NCBI GenBank assembly: GCA_009926865.1
Contig: RFOD01000006.1
Location: 1 to 64,000 of the forward strand
Reading direction: 5' to 3'
DNA from: Gammaproteobacteria bacterium
Lineage (GTDB): Bacteria > Pseudomonadota > Gammaproteobacteria > Steroidobacterales > Steroidobacteraceae
DNA: 64,000 bases
This document shows, piece after piece, positions 10,462 through 22,123 of this stretch (positions are counted from its first letter, which is position 1; each line of letters starts with the position of its first letter). The notes beneath the pieces were generated by a model that saw only the letters and a list, made by a program, of their open reading frames with translations, had not been told where the DNA came from and searched no databases. Both the position numbers and the translations under genes were made by a program.

Positions 10462-11644
10462 GCGTCGGGCGCCGTAACGCCCGCATGGCCCGCTCTAAAC
10501 CCTCAAGACTCAAAGGATACATTTGCTCGTGTACCAGACTACGCGTCATTCCAACGGAGGGCGTCCAGTCCCAGCGTGCCTGCGGCAGCGGATTCAACCA
10601 GATGAGGTGTGGGAAGTGGGCGCTCACACGCTTCAGCCAGACCTCCCCTGACTCTTCGTTCCAATGTTCGACGCTGCCCCCGGGCTGCAAGATTTCATAG
10701 GGACTCATACTCGCATCGCCGACGATAATGACTCGATAGTCAGAATTGAATCGGCGCATGAGCTCTAATGTTGAGCTACGTTCACGCTGACGTCGCCGGT
10801 TATCTTTCCAAAGATATTCATAGATGAAATTATGAAAATAGAAAGACTCAAGATGACGAAACTCACTGCGAGCAGCCGAAAATAGCGCCTCAACACCGCG
10901 GACATGTTCGTCCATCGAGCCCCCGACATCGAGCAACAGCAATACTTTCACGGCGTTGCGTCGCTCGGGCCTCAGCTTAAGGTCTAACCAACCCGCATTG
11001 CGCGCGGTCGCTTCGATGGTTCCGTCTAGATCCAGCTCATCCGCCGCGCCCTGACGGGCAAATTTGCGCAAGCCCCGTAGCGCGATTTTGAACTGCCGTG
11101 TACCGAGCTCGCGCTGATCGTCAAAATTACGATACTCGCGTGCCTCCCACACTTTCACCGCTCGACGTTGACGAGCGCCTGCCTCCCCGATACGGATACC
11201 TTCGGGGTTGTAGCCCCCACTACCGAAGGGCGATGTCCCGCCGGTACCAATCCACTTGTTACCGCCCTGATGACGCTCTTTTTGTTCTGCCAACCGCTGC
11301 TTGAGTGTCTCGAGCAATTTTTCCCAACCGCCCAAAGCTTGAACTTTGCGGCGCTCTTCCTCGGTCAACTGTTGCTGCATACGCGCTTGTAACCATTCGG
11401 GGGGAATCTCCGCTGCCCATTTCTCAAACGCTCGCTCAGCGCCAGCAAAGTGCGCTGCAAATACGCGATCAAAGCGGTCAAAGAATCGTTCGTCTTTAAT
11501 CAGGGAGAGTCGCGCCAACCAATAAAACCGCTCCGCACCCTGCGCAGATACACCCTGTTGCAGAGCTCCGAGAAGCGCCAAAAATTCTGTTAAGGAAACC
11601 GGTATTCCGGCCTCGCGCAGTTCATAGAAGAACCGAACGAGCAT
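10439..11644 (-). CDS. VWA domain-containing protein (CoxE-like)
   Basis: VKVLLLLDVGGSMDEHVRGVEALFSAARSEF; immediately downstream of a MoxR ATPase. Confidence 0.88.
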   Translation of the reverse strand: MLVRFFYELREAGIPVSLTEFLALLGALQQGVSAQGAERFYWLARLSLIKDERFFDRFDRVFAAHFAGAERAFEKWAAEIPPEWLQARMQQQLTEEERRKVQALGGWEKLLETLKQRLAEQKERHQGGNKWIGTGGTSPFGSGGYNPEGIRIGEAGARQRRAVKVWEAREYRNFDDQRELGTRQFKIALRGLRKFARQGAADELDLDGTIEATARNAGWLDLKLRPERRNAVKVLLLLDVGGSMDEHVRGVEALFSAARSEFRHLESFYFHNFIYEYLWKDNRRRQRERSSTLELMRRFNSDYRVIIVGDASMSPYEILQPGGSVEHWNEESGEVWLKRVSAHFPHLIWLNPLPQARWDWTPSVGMTRSLVHEQMYPLSLEGLERAMRALRRPTLSQPLPV

Positions 11645-11648
11645 GGAC

Positions 11649-12494
11649 TCAACGCGCCCGACGACTCAGAAAGACCAACTGCTCAAAGAGATGAACATCC
11701 TGCTCATTTTTAAGTAGCGCCCCGTATAAAGGCGGAATAGCTTTCTTCGGATCATCGCTGCGCAGCGCCTCGGGCGGCAGATCCTCGGCAACGAGCAACT
11801 TGATCCAATCGAGCAGTTCAGACGTCGAGGGCTTTTTCTTCAAACCCGGGGTTTCGCGCACCTCATAGAATGCGCGTAACGCTTCAGCTAATAGTGTTTG
11901 CTTCAGATTCGGATAATGGACCTCAACAATCTGTTGCATGGTCTCTTGATCCGGGAATCGGATGTAGTGGAAGAAACACCGTCTTAAAAAGGCATCCGGT
12001 AACTCTTTTTCATTGTTACTCGTAATGATAATGATCGGACGATGCCGAGCGCGAATGAGTTGTCGCGTCTCATACACGTAAAACTCCATCCGATCGAGCT
12101 CGCGTAGCAAATCGTTTGGAAATTCAATATCGGCTTTATCGATTTCGTCGATCAGCAGGACGGGCTGCGTATCGGACTCGAAAGCTTCCCACAGTTTTCC
12201 CCGCACGATGTAATGACTGATATCGGCTACGCGTGGGTCGCCCAATTGCGAATCTCGCAGGCGAGATACCGCATCATATTCGTAGAGTCCTTGCTGAGCC
12301 TTACTGGTGGATTTGACATGCCACTCAAAAATAGGACGCTCGAGGGCGGTTGCGACTTCCAGCGCCAATTGCGTCTTACCCGTACCGGGCTCGCCCTTAA
12401 TCAGTAACGGACGCCCTAAGGTCACTGCGGCATTCACCGCCATTTCAAGATCAGCGGTCGCGATGTAGCGCGACGTACCTGTGAAACGGCTCAT
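11649..12494 (-). CDS. MoxR-family AAA ATPase
   Basis: Walker A GEPGTGKTQLA, Walker B VLLIDEIDKAD. Confidence 0.92.
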   Translation of the reverse strand: MSRFTGTSRYIATADLEMAVNAAVTLGRPLLIKGEPGTGKTQLALEVATALERPIFEWHVKSTSKAQQGLYEYDAVSRLRDSQLGDPRVADISHYIVRGKLWEAFESDTQPVLLIDEIDKADIEFPNDLLRELDRMEFYVYETRQLIRARHRPIIIITSNNEKELPDAFLRRCFFHYIRFPDQETMQQIVEVHYPNLKQTLLAEALRAFYEVRETPGLKKKPSTSELLDWIKLLVAEDLPPEALRSDDPKKAIPPLYGALLKNEQDVHLFEQLVFLSRRAR

Positions 12495-14986
12495 GGCACA
12501 GGCTCCTGCAACGGCGGTCGCAAACGCAGTTCGTGCTGTGTCGGCCCCGGTAATAACGGCGCTGGCTCACCCTTAACCCAGCGTTCAAAGTCGCCGCGAT
12601 AGAAAGGCGACAGCGGGTGACCACTAGGGCCGCCGGGTAAGTGCAGATAGCCCTCACTTTCGCGTCCAGGCGAGACGGCAAACCGCTCTGAGGCACCGAA
12701 GTTACGGCCGGTCACGCGCGGAACATTGATGTCGCCATCTAAAGCACGCGCCGGATAATCAAGCCCTGTCGCGAGTGGACCGAGAGCGGCCGATAGAGGA
12801 TGACGAATCTGCGTGGTGTTGTAGCGCCCCCACGTACAGTCTGTGAGCGCTTGACACTCGGGCTCGAGGCTTGCGATCACGGCATCGACCCGGTGCAACA
12901 AAAATTCACGCCAATCGGCGCTCTTTGGATCCGCTAACCACTCGACGGGTCGCTCGGTGACGAGCTGCCATAAGGTTTGCTCAAATAGTGCAGGCGGCTG
13001 GCCGGGTTCTACATCGAGCGCGTTGAGCAACATGTTCCAGGTCGCGCGCCGCGTTTCCAATCGGAAGGCACGCACCAGGCGATAACCGACGGAGTCTGCT
13101 GCAGCGCGTCCGCCCCAGTTACGTACCGCCGTCAAAAATTCTGCCCGGCTTACCGAATCCACCAAAGCTTGATCATCCAGTAACTCCACGAGCAGCGTTT
13201 GCCAGCGCTCGAGCATCAGCGCCCGATCTTCCAACTGGATCGATAACATATCTTCAGGGCTGGCTAGGCTCTCTAAAGCCAGCAATCGATCGCGGATCTG
13301 ACGGGCTCGAATACCCGTGTCGTAAAGCATGCCCCCTGCGGCTTCGTCATTGCCGAGAACCGACTCCAGCTCACCCTCGACATGTCGGGAATTCGCGCTC
13401 CAAAGACGGCCTACCTCTGGATCCACGATTTTTGGCGCCAGCGACGCATCGCGCCACCGGATAGGCGATGGCGTCTCGGCGCCTCGTGGGTCTTCGGGGA
13501 TCCGACCGATAATGGTCCAAGCAATACGCCCTGAGCGATCGCCGACAATGAAATTTTGATGGGGAATACCCACACTCGGAGCTAATCGCAGCGCGGCGTC
13601 CAAAGATTTCACCTGCTGCAAAGCCATACTGCGCAGATTGGTCGCCCCCGGCTCGGTGATGAGCCACCGGGCTAGCCAGCAACGGGTGCTCCCGTCAGCC
13701 AAGGGCTCCTCCCCCACCACAATACCGTCGGGAGATTCTTTGACATCAAGCGGCACGGACTCGCCATGCGCCACTTCGATGAATTCGTTAATGAGCTGAA
13801 AAGACCGTCGCCCCTCCGAGCTCTCATAGCTCTCTGCATCGCAACGAAAATCCCGGACATCCACCCAGTCGCCATAGCTATTGGTAAATGACCATGCGAC
13901 ATACCCGTTGCTACCCGCCGCGACCGCTGGCAAGCCCGGCAAGGTCACCCCGTTGAGTTCAAGCCCACCCTCCTCAGCCTCGCCTTGGACGAGCCGTGCG
14001 CGGTACCAGACGGTGGGAATGCGTAACCCTAAATGCATGTCACCCGCAATCAGCGCCGCGCCACCCGCATCGGCGTGGGGGCCCGCCACCGCCCAGGCGT
14101 TACTGCCCGGCATGGGCGCTTCATCCGCTTCTAACGAAATCCGCGCAGTCTCGCGCTGTCTTTGAGTGTCAGCGAGTTCGCGTAAATTCAGGCCACCCAG
14201 CGAAGGTAAGTTTGCCGCAGGGGCAACAACAGCGCGCGCGCTTTCAAGGGTCGTAAAGTTCGGCGTATCCCAATCATTGGCGCGCGGGTATAGCGCCATC
14301 AGCAAAGATTGTGCTTGGGCGGGCGTGACCATGGCGGGTGATCCATCGCGACCCGCCAGACGCGCAAGTAGTCGACGGCGCGGCAATTCTTGCCGCAAAC
14401 CTTCGGACTGCAGTTGCCACCACATGGCGTGGATCACCAAGATCGAGTCTTCTGCGCGCCAAGCCGCCGGCTGCTGACGCAGCAGGTGATACTCCCAAGG
14501 CTTTGATCCGAGTGCCGCTAAGCCCTCGTTCACACCGCGTGTATAAGCCTCGATCCATTCACGCTCGTCTGGCGAAGCATCTGCAATCGCCTCGCGTGCC
14601 ACGCGGCGCAAGCGAAACACCCGCGTCTGCCGATCCTGATCGAGCGCACGCTCACCCACAAGCGCAGCGAGCTCTCCCGCAGCGAGTCGGCGCGACAGAT
14701 CCATTTGAAAAAAGCGATCTTGGGCGTGTAAAAACCCGAGCCCGAAGGCGAGATCCGGTAGGTTGCTTGCGCGTACGGTCGGATTGCCCTCGGCATCGCG
14801 TTGTAAAACAACAGGCTGTTGCAGAGTACCGAGCTCAGACACATCGCTTCTCGCAGCCGAGACCATACGTTCCCCATCGAGCAGCGGCAGCGACGACCGC
14901 AATATCCACACGACCCCAAAGATGGCCACACCCACCACAGCGAGCACTGTACCGAGCGCCTTGAGCCAGCGGCGGCCGCTCATCAT
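12491..14986 (-). CDS. Penicillin acylase family protein (Ntn hydrolase)
   Basis: GFLHAQDRFFQMDLSRRLAAGELAALVG; GSNAWAVAGPHADAGGAALIAGDMHLGL (catalytic Ser after Gly); 831 aa. Confidence 0.92.
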   Translation of the reverse strand: MMSGRRWLKALGTVLAVVGVAIFGVVWILRSSLPLLDGERMVSAARSDVSELGTLQQPVVLQRDAEGNPTVRASNLPDLAFGLGFLHAQDRFFQMDLSRRLAAGELAALVGERALDQDRQTRVFRLRRVAREAIADASPDEREWIEAYTRGVNEGLAALGSKPWEYHLLRQQPAAWRAEDSILVIHAMWWQLQSEGLRQELPRRRLLARLAGRDGSPAMVTPAQAQSLLMALYPRANDWDTPNFTTLESARAVVAPAANLPSLGGLNLRELADTQRQRETARISLEADEAPMPGSNAWAVAGPHADAGGAALIAGDMHLGLRIPTVWYRARLVQGEAEEGGLELNGVTLPGLPAVAAGSNGYVAWSFTNSYGDWVDVRDFRCDAESYESSEGRRSFQLINEFIEVAHGESVPLDVKESPDGIVVGEEPLADGSTRCWLARWLITEPGATNLRSMALQQVKSLDAALRLAPSVGIPHQNFIVGDRSGRIAWTIIGRIPEDPRGAETPSPIRWRDASLAPKIVDPEVGRLWSANSRHVEGELESVLGNDEAAGGMLYDTGIRARQIRDRLLALESLASPEDMLSIQLEDRALMLERWQTLLVELLDDQALVDSVSRAEFLTAVRNWGGRAAADSVGYRLVRAFRLETRRATWNMLLNALDVEPGQPPALFEQTLWQLVTERPVEWLADPKSADWREFLLHRVDAVIASLEPECQALTDCTWGRYNTTQIRHPLSAALGPLATGLDYPARALDGDINVPRVTGRNFGASERFAVSPGRESEGYLHLPGGPSGHPLSPFYRGDFERWVKGEPAPLLPGPTQHELRLRPPLQEPVP

Positions 14987-16422
14987 GGTCGTGACATCAC
15001 TTGGAGGATTTGGAGCGAGTTCGTGCCACCTTGAACGCCTGACAGCTCACCCTTGGTCAAAATAATAAGCTCGCCTTCTTTGACGAGCTCTAAATCTACC
15101 AACATGTCGAACACTCTCTGATAGAGCGGTTCATTATCGGTCGGTAAGACATCAAACGAGATGGGATAGACCCCCCGATACAAGGTCACCCGCCGACGCG
15201 TCGGCTCGTGACGCGTGAAGGCATAGATCGGGATATCCGAGCGCAAACGCGACATCCACTGCGCTGTCGAGCCACTTTCGGTCAAAGCGACGATCGCCCG
15301 CACCGGCATATGATTGGCGGTGTACATCACCGCATGCGCAATCGCCTCTTCCGTTTCTTTGAAGGTGACATTGGCGCGCTCGCGAGGACGATGCTGCGAC
15401 AAACTATAGCGCTCGGCGCCCTCAATGACCTCAGCCATGGCCGCGACCGCTTTCACCGGATAGCGCCCCGCCGCCGTCTCAGCGGAAAGCATCACCGCAT
15501 CCGTGCCATCGAGCACAGCATTGGCGACGTCACTGACTTCGGCGCGAGTAGGCACGGGACTCTGAATCATCGACTCCATCATCTGCGTGGCCGTAATCAC
15601 CACCCGATTTCTTTGTCGAGTACGATGGATGATGGTTTTCTGCAAACCCGTTAGTGCGGCATGGCCCATTTCCACACCCAAATCACCGCGCGCAACCATG
15701 ATTACATCTGAGGCATCAATGATCCCGCTAAGCTGGGCAACGGCTTCATGACGCTCGATCTTCGCGACCAGGCGCACGCCCTGACCGCCCACGCCGTTGA
15801 GAAACTCTCGCGCTCGATGCAAATCCTCGGCGTCGCGAACAAAAGACAACGCGACGTAGTCGAGCCCCTGCTCGGCAGCGAAACGCATATCGTCAAAATC
15901 TTTGTCGGTCAGCGCGGGCGCAGAAATGCCACCGCCTTTGCGGTTAAGACCCTTACGATTAGAGAGCTCGCCCCCCACCAATACGCGCGTGACGATACGC
16001 GGACCGTCCATCGCGGTGATCTCGAGCACAATCAGCCCATCATTGAGCAGCAGCACATCGCCCACTACCACATCGGCAATCAGATTCTTATAGGCGACCC
16101 CCACCGACTCAATCGTCCCCGCGGCGGGATCCAGCTCGGTATCGAGCACGAATTGCGCCCCCTCCACCAGCTGCACCTTGCCCTCGCGAAAGCTCTCAAT
16201 ACGAATTTTGGGGCCAGCGAGATCGCCTAAAATCGCCACGTAGCGTCGTGCACGTCGCGACGCCTCGCGCAGGAGCTCCACCCGTCGCAAATGATCGCTT
16301 TGCGAGCCGTGGGAGAAATTGACTCGAGCGACGTCGAGTCCGGCTTGACACATTTGCGTCAGCACGTCGAGATCATCTGTTGCCGGACCCAGAGTCGCGA
16401 CAATCTTACTTCTACGTTGCAT
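14983..16422 (-). CDS. pyk: Pyruvate kinase
   Basis: MQRRSKIVATLGPAT, LVAKIERHEAV, MVARGDLGVEM, VITATQMMESM. Confidence 0.96.
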   Translation of the reverse strand: MQRRSKIVATLGPATDDLDVLTQMCQAGLDVARVNFSHGSQSDHLRRVELLREASRRARRYVAILGDLAGPKIRIESFREGKVQLVEGAQFVLDTELDPAAGTIESVGVAYKNLIADVVVGDVLLLNDGLIVLEITAMDGPRIVTRVLVGGELSNRKGLNRKGGGISAPALTDKDFDDMRFAAEQGLDYVALSFVRDAEDLHRAREFLNGVGGQGVRLVAKIERHEAVAQLSGIIDASDVIMVARGDLGVEMGHAALTGLQKTIIHRTRQRNRVVITATQMMESMIQSPVPTRAEVSDVANAVLDGTDAVMLSAETAAGRYPVKAVAAMAEVIEGAERYSLSQHRPRERANVTFKETEEAIAHAVMYTANHMPVRAIVALTESGSTAQWMSRLRSDIPIYAFTRHEPTRRRVTLYRGVYPISFDVLPTDNEPLYQRVFDMLVDLELVKEGELIILTKGELSGVQGGTNSLQILQVMSRP

Positions 16423-16436
16423 AGGGTTCCGGGGGG

Positions 16437-17633
16437 TTAAATCTTAGTGGTTACGGAGTCGCCCGCTCGCGCCTCAAGAGCGGCGACAGCGGGTAAAGTT
16501 TTACCTTCAACAAATTCGAGGAAGGCGCCGCCGCCGGTCGAGATATAGGAAATATCGCTCGCGAGCCCATACTTATCGATCGCCGCCAAGGTATCTCCAC
16601 CGCCTGCCAGCGAGTACGCCGAACTTTCAGCGATCGCCTTAGCCAGCGTACGGGTGCCGTTCTCAAAGGCGTCAAATTCAAAGACACCGACCGGCCCATT
16701 CCAAAGAATCGTGCCAGCCTGCTTTACGATAGCGGATAATTGCTCGGCCGTCTTGGGACCGATATCCAAAATGAGCTCGTTATCGGCTACCGCCTCGACA
16801 GACTTAGTCACGGCGGTCGCAGTGGGGGAGAACTCTGTTGCGACCACTACATCAATCGGCAATGGAATCTTGGCACCGCGCGCTTCGGCTCGAGCCAAGA
16901 GACGACGAGCGGTTTCCAGCATCTCGCCTTCATGCAGCGATTTACCCACCGGATAACCCGCGGCTGCCAAAAATGTATTAGCGATGCCGCCACCCACGAT
17001 CAATTGATCCACCTTATCGATGAGCGCCTCGAGCACTTGGAGCTTGGTCGATACTTTGGAGCCCGCCACGATGGCGACCATCGGCCGTGCAGGTTGAGCG
17101 AGCGCCCGATCGAGCGCTTCCAACTCCGCCACCAACAAAGGTCCCGCGCATGCGACGGGCGCGAAACGCGCGACACCATGCGTGCTCGCTTCGGCTCGAT
17201 GCGCTGTCCCGAATGCATCCATAACAAAGATATCGCACAGCGAGGCCATCCGTTGCGCGAGCTCCGGATCGTCTTTCTTTTCACCCGAGTTAAAGCGTAC
17301 GTTCTCGCACAGCACGACCTCGCCCGGCTCACAAGAGACACCGTTTAGCCAATCTTGCTGTAGTCGTACCGGACTACCCAAGAGCTCGGATAAGCGAGTC
17401 GCAACGGGCGCCAAAGAAAATTCTGCGGCGAACTGCCCTTCTTTTGGTCGCCCGAGATGCGAAAGCACGATCACTCGCGCACCGGCATCACGCGCGCGCA
17501 CCAAGGTCGGCAACGCCGCACGAATTCGTGCATCACTACTGATGACACCGTCCTCGAGCGGCACGTTCAGATCCTCTCGAATCATCACCCGCTGCCCCTT
17601 GAGGACTAGATCCGTCATCCGCAGTACGTGCAT
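16437..17633 (-). CDS. pgk: Phosphoglycerate kinase
   Basis: [50 protein letters not shown]; likely start MHVLRMTDL at 17633. Confidence 0.96.
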   Translation of the reverse strand: MHVLRMTDLVLKGQRVMIREDLNVPLEDGVISSDARIRAALPTLVRARDAGARVIVLSHLGRPKEGQFAAEFSLAPVATRLSELLGSPVRLQQDWLNGVSCEPGEVVLCENVRFNSGEKKDDPELAQRMASLCDIFVMDAFGTAHRAEASTHGVARFAPVACAGPLLVAELEALDRALAQPARPMVAIVAGSKVSTKLQVLEALIDKVDQLIVGGGIANTFLAAAGYPVGKSLHEGEMLETARRLLARAEARGAKIPLPIDVVVATEFSPTATAVTKSVEAVADNELILDIGPKTAEQLSAIVKQAGTILWNGPVGVFEFDAFENGTRTLAKAIAESSAYSLAGGGDTLAAIDKYGLASDISYISTGGGAFLEFVEGKTLPAVAALEARAGDSVTTKI

Positions 17634-17643
17634 CCGTTGATCC

Positions 17644-18657
17644 TCAGGCCGCCTTCGACCAGGCCAAGGTGGTATCGAGCATGCGATTGGAGAAACCCCA
17701 TTCGTTGTCGTACCACGCACAGACCTTAACCAGATTGCCACCCAACACCTTAGTCATCGTGGCATCGTAAGTGGATGAATGCGCATCATGGTTGTAATCA
17801 ATCGAGACGAGTGGCGCATCGGTGTACGCGAGCACGCCTTTGAGCGGACCTTCAGCAGCCGCTTTCATCAAAGAATTAATTTCCTCGACTGAGGTGGCGC
17901 GACTCGCCGTAAAGGTCAAATCGACCATCGAAACATTGATCGTCGGCACCCGTACCGCAAAGCCGTCGAACTTGCCTTTGAGCGCAGGCAATACCAAGCC
18001 CACTGCTGCTGCGGCACCCGTTTTCGTTGGGATCATGGACATGGTCGCTGAACGTGCACGGCGCAGGTCTGAGTGATAGACGTCGGTCAAGACCTGATCA
18101 TTGGTGTAGGCATGAATCGTGGTCATGAGACCACTCTCGATGCCCATGTTCTCGTGTAATACTTTGGCGACTGGCGCCAAGCAGTTCGTCGTGCAGGACG
18201 CGTTAGAAATCACCGTTTGCGTACTATGGAGCACGGAGTCATTCACGCCGTACACGACGGTCGCATCCACGTCGTTGCCACCTGGGGCCGAGATCACGAC
18301 TTTTTTGGCACCCCCCGCCAAATGCGCGCCCGCCTTCGCTTTACTAGTGAAAAGACCCGTGCACTCCAAGACGTACTCAACACCGAGTTCACCCCAGGGC
18401 AGTTGTGCAGGATCACGTTGCGCGAGCACCCGAATACGATCGCCGTTCACCACCATCGCGTCGCCATCGACGCGGACCTCGCCCGGAAAACGACCATGCG
18501 CCGTATCAAAGCGCGTCAGATGCGCGTTGGTTTCAGCATCCCCTAAATCATTGATGGCCACCACTTGAATCTCAGCGGTGCGATGCGCCTCATAGAGTGC
18601 ACGCAGCACATTACGCCCAATCCGACCGTACCCGTTGATACCCACCTTGATCGCCAT
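17644..18657 (-). CDS. gap: Glyceraldehyde-3-phosphate dehydrogenase, type I
   Basis: [54 protein letters not shown]. Confidence 0.97.
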   Translation of the reverse strand: MAIKVGINGYGRIGRNVLRALYEAHRTAEIQVVAINDLGDAETNAHLTRFDTAHGRFPGEVRVDGDAMVVNGDRIRVLAQRDPAQLPWGELGVEYVLECTGLFTSKAKAGAHLAGGAKKVVISAPGGNDVDATVVYGVNDSVLHSTQTVISNASCTTNCLAPVAKVLHENMGIESGLMTTIHAYTNDQVLTDVYHSDLRRARSATMSMIPTKTGAAAAVGLVLPALKGKFDGFAVRVPTINVSMVDLTFTASRATSVEEINSLMKAAAEGPLKGVLAYTDAPLVSIDYNHDAHSSTYDATMTKVLGGNLVKVCAWYDNEWGFSNRMLDTTLAWSKAA

Positions 18658-18703
18658 GTCGTTTTACCCTCGTGTCAAACTCGTAAAAAAATTCGGTGTA
18701 CCC

Positions 18704-18722
18704 ACATCACGTTGCGTGATGT
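18704..18722 (-). other. Intergenic hairpin between tkt stop and gap start (inverted repeat ACATCACG-TTG-CGTGATGT)
   Basis: Perfect 8-bp inverted repeat; on the minus strand a T-run follows only after ~12 nt, so not a canonical terminator. Confidence 0.45.
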
Positions 18723-18739
18723 ACACATCGCCTCTGCGA

Positions 18740-20766
18740 TTATCTCAGGCTCTGCCGAGCCAGTAGGTCCTCAAGCGCACGGCGAACATGCTCTGGGGTG
18801 AGGCCGAAATGTTGATAAAGGTCAGCCGCCTTGCCCGAAGCGCCGAATTGATCGATGCCTAGGACCTGACCGTCCTGCCCGACATATTTCCACCAGCCGA
18901 GTGTCGCACCCGCCTCGATCGCCAGCCGGCAGCGAACGGATTTGGGTAGGACCGCCTCGCGCCAGCGCGCATCCTGCGCCTCAAAGACATCGCAGCTCGG
19001 CATCGACACCAATCGTACCCGACGACCCGACTGATTGAGCGCCTGCACAGCCTCGACAGCAATCGCGACCTCAGAGCCGGTCGCGATCACGATCGCCTCC
19101 GGGAGACGTCCGCTGCCCGGCGTAACCCCAGGTGCCTCGATCAGAATGTAGCCGCCGTTAGCGATCGCGGCCTGTTGACCCTCATCGCGCGGCTGCTGGG
19201 GCAAACCCTGCCGCGTCAGGATGAGACAAGTTGGGCCGTGGCTGCGCTCGATCGCGGCCAACCAAGCGACCGCGGTCTCGGTGGCATCGCAGGGACGCCA
19301 AACCGACAAGTGCGGCATCGCACGCAAACTCGCTAAATCGGTTGGTGCGTCGGGCCATCCTCACCCAAGCCAATCGAATCGTGGGTGTAGACCTGCACGA
19401 CGTGTTGATGCATCAAAGCAGCCAATCGCAAGGCGTTGCGCGCGTAATCACTGAACACCAAGAAGGTCCCCGAGTACGGCAAAAATCCACCGTGCAAAGC
19501 GAGACCATTCATCATGGCGGTCATCGCGAACTCGCGTACACCATAGTGAATAAAGTTCCCGCTCGTATCGTCGCGCGTGATCGCCTTCGAATCTTTACGG
19601 AAGGTATTGACTGACCCTGTCAGATCGGCTGAGCCGCCGAGTAATTCGGGCAGTGACGGGCCGAGCGCATTCAAAATCACTTGCGATGAGGCACGGGTCG
19701 CCTGCGCCGCACCGACCGCCTGTGCTGCCTGCAAAGCAGCCGCTCGTACCTGTGGCCAATCGGCAACGGCCTCGCCACGCATGCGGCGTTCGAACTCTGA
19801 GGCCAACTCTGGAAAGCTACGTCGATAGGCGTTAAAGCGTCGTCGCCAAGCCCGCTCGGCACGCGCACCCCGATCACGCTGGTCCCATTCGCTGCGTACG
19901 TCTTCCGGGATCTCAAAGGGCGCGTACGGCCAATCGAGCGCAGCGCGAGTCGCTACGATTTCTTCGGTGCCGAGCGGCTCACCATGGGTGGATTTACTAC
20001 CTTGTTTGTTCGGCGCTCCAAAACCGATGACTGTCCGAGCACATATCAGGGTGGGCTTGTGCCGCTCGGCTCGTGCTCGTTTAAGCGCGCGCAGCACCGC
20101 CTCCGCATCGTGCCCATCGATATCTTTGATGACCTGCCAGCCATAGGCGGCAAAGCGCTTAGCCGTGTCGTCGGCCATCCAGTTACGGACATCCCCGTCG
20201 ATCGAGATGCCATTATCGTCGTACACGCAGATGAGCTTGCCCAGCCCCAAGGTCCCCGCGAGCGAAGCCGCCTCGTGCGAGATCCCCTCCATCATGCAAC
20301 CATCACCCAAAAACACGTAGGTGTGATGATCGACGATGGTATGGCCTTCGCGGTTGAACTGGGTGTCGAGCAATCGCTCAGCTAAGGCCATGCCGACGGC
20401 CGTGGCCATGCCCTGTCCCAGGGGCCCAGTGGTTGTCTCAATCCCCAGCTTCGGCTCATGCTCGGGGTGACCGGCTGTACGGGAGCCCAATTGGCGGAAT
20501 TGGCGAATCTCATCGAGGGTGAGTGGATAGCCCGACAGATGCAGCACCGAATAGAGCAACATCGAGGCGTGCCCATTCGAAAGCACAAATCGATCGCGAT
20601 CCCACCAGGTCGGATTACCGGGGTTGTGCCGAAGCACATCTCGCCAGAGCACTTCGGCAATATCGGCCATTCCCATGGGCGCGCCGGGGTGGCCGGAAGC
20701 CGCTTGCTGCACGGCGTCCATGGAAAGCGCGCGAATGGCGTTCGCGAGGCGACGACGTGAGCTCAT
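18740..20766 (-). pseudogene. tkt: Transketolase, interrupted by frameshift/stop at ~19333
   Basis: ORF 19333..20766 ends ...[17 protein letters not shown] inside the conserved GPTHQPIE(x)LASLR motif; ORF 18740..19327 resumes LRAMPHLSVWRPCDATETAVAW in another frame (DLASLRAMP readable across the break). Confidence 0.88.
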
Positions 20767-20875
20767 GGGTAAAGTCCGGTGGTGATTGCGGGAAAGTGCA
20801 ATTCTCCCTCAGCGGGACCTGCTTTTTCAATGCAAAAACCCGTTGCAGCCACGCGTCTCGACTACAGGCTCTCGC

Positions 20876-20881
20876 TATAAT
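20876..20881 (+). promoter_or_regulatory. Candidate sigma70 -10 element upstream of metK
   Basis: Perfect TATAAT 34 nt before the metK ATG at 20915; no convincing -35 found. Confidence 0.4.
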
Positions 20882-20914
20882 CCCGCGCTTGAATTTTTAG
20901 GGAGTTGCGCGCTC

Positions 20915-22111
20915 ATGGCCAATCACTATCTCTTTACCTCCGAGTCGGTCTCCGAAGGTCACCCTGACAAACTCGCCGACCAGATTTCGGACGCCATCCT
21001 GGATGCCATTCTGGCGGACGACAAGCGTTGCCGCGTCGCGGTCGAAACCTTGGTCAAGACGGGCGTAGCGATTGTCGCCGGAGAAGTCACAACCAACACT
21101 TGGGTGGATATCGAATCGGTAGTGCGAAAGACCGTGCTCGATGTCGGCTACAACTCATCCGAGATGGGCTTTGATGGGGCCTCCTGTGGCGTCATCAACA
21201 TCATCGGCAAGCAATCGGCGGATATCGCTCAAGGCGTCGATCGTAAGGATCCTCGCAAGCAGGGCGCAGGCGATCAGGGATTGATGTTCGGCTTTGCCAC
21301 CAATGAGACGCCGGTATTGATGCCGGCGGCGATCACGCTCTCGCATCGCCTCGTGGAGCGCCAAGCCAAAATGCGTAAACAAGGCAAGTTGCCTTGGCTA
21401 CGACCCGATGCCAAAAGCCAGGTCACGCTACGCTATGAGAACGACAAACCCGTTGCGATCGATGCGGTCGTTCTCTCGACTCAGCACGCCGAAGAGATTT
21501 CCATGCGCAAACTGCAAGAAGCGGTCATGGAGGAAATTGTCAAACCGGTGCTCCCAAAGAAATGGATCCACCGAGGTACGAAGTTTCATATCAATCCGAC
21601 CGGTCGCTTTGTGATCGGTGGCCCCGTCGGCGACTGCGGCCTCACCGGGCGCAAAATTATTGTGGATACGTACGGTGGATTTGCCCGTCACGGCGGCGGC
21701 GCATTCTCGGGCAAAGACCCCTCTAAGGTGGATCGCTCGGCCGCTTATGCCGCGCGCTATGTCGCCAAAAATATTGTCGCGGCAGGACTGGCCGATCGTT
21801 GCGAAGTACAAGTCTCTTACGCCATTGGCGTGGCTGAGCCCACCTCGATCATGGTCGAGACCTTCGGTACGGGCAAAGTCGAGCGTGAAAAATTGACCGC
21901 GCTCGTGCGTCGACACTTTGATCTGACGCCCTATGGCCTGCGAGAAATGCTGAAACTCGCGCGTCCGATTTATCGCAAAACCGCCGCTTATGGGCACTTC
22001 GGTCGCGAAGATAAGGATTTCACTTGGGAGCGCACGGACAAGGCGGCCGCCCTCGCAGCGGATGCCGGTCTTCCACGCACTCGCGCGACACGCGCAAGCA
22101 AAAAACGGTAA
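20915..22111 (+). CDS. metK: S-adenosylmethionine synthetase
   Basis: [61 protein letters not shown]. Confidence 0.97.
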   Translation: MANHYLFTSESVSEGHPDKLADQISDAILDAILADDKRCRVAVETLVKTGVAIVAGEVTTNTWVDIESVVRKTVLDVGYNSSEMGFDGASCGVINIIGKQSADIAQGVDRKDPRKQGAGDQGLMFGFATNETPVLMPAAITLSHRLVERQAKMRKQGKLPWLRPDAKSQVTLRYENDKPVAIDAVVLSTQHAEEISMRKLQEAVMEEIVKPVLPKKWIHRGTKFHINPTGRFVIGGPVGDCGLTGRKIIVDTYGGFARHGGGAFSGKDPSKVDRSAAYAARYVAKNIVAAGLADRCEVQVSYAIGVAEPTSIMVETFGTGKVEREKLTALVRRHFDLTPYGLREMLKLARPIYRKTAAYGHFGREDKDFTWERTDKAAALAADAGLPRTRATRASKKR

Positions 22112-22123
22112 ACTTTGACTCAC

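Noticed and set aside
14338-14964. 208-aa plus ORF antisense to the penicillin acylase gene
   Set aside because: Acylase frame is well supported; antisense protein has Arg/Pro/His-rich shadow composition.
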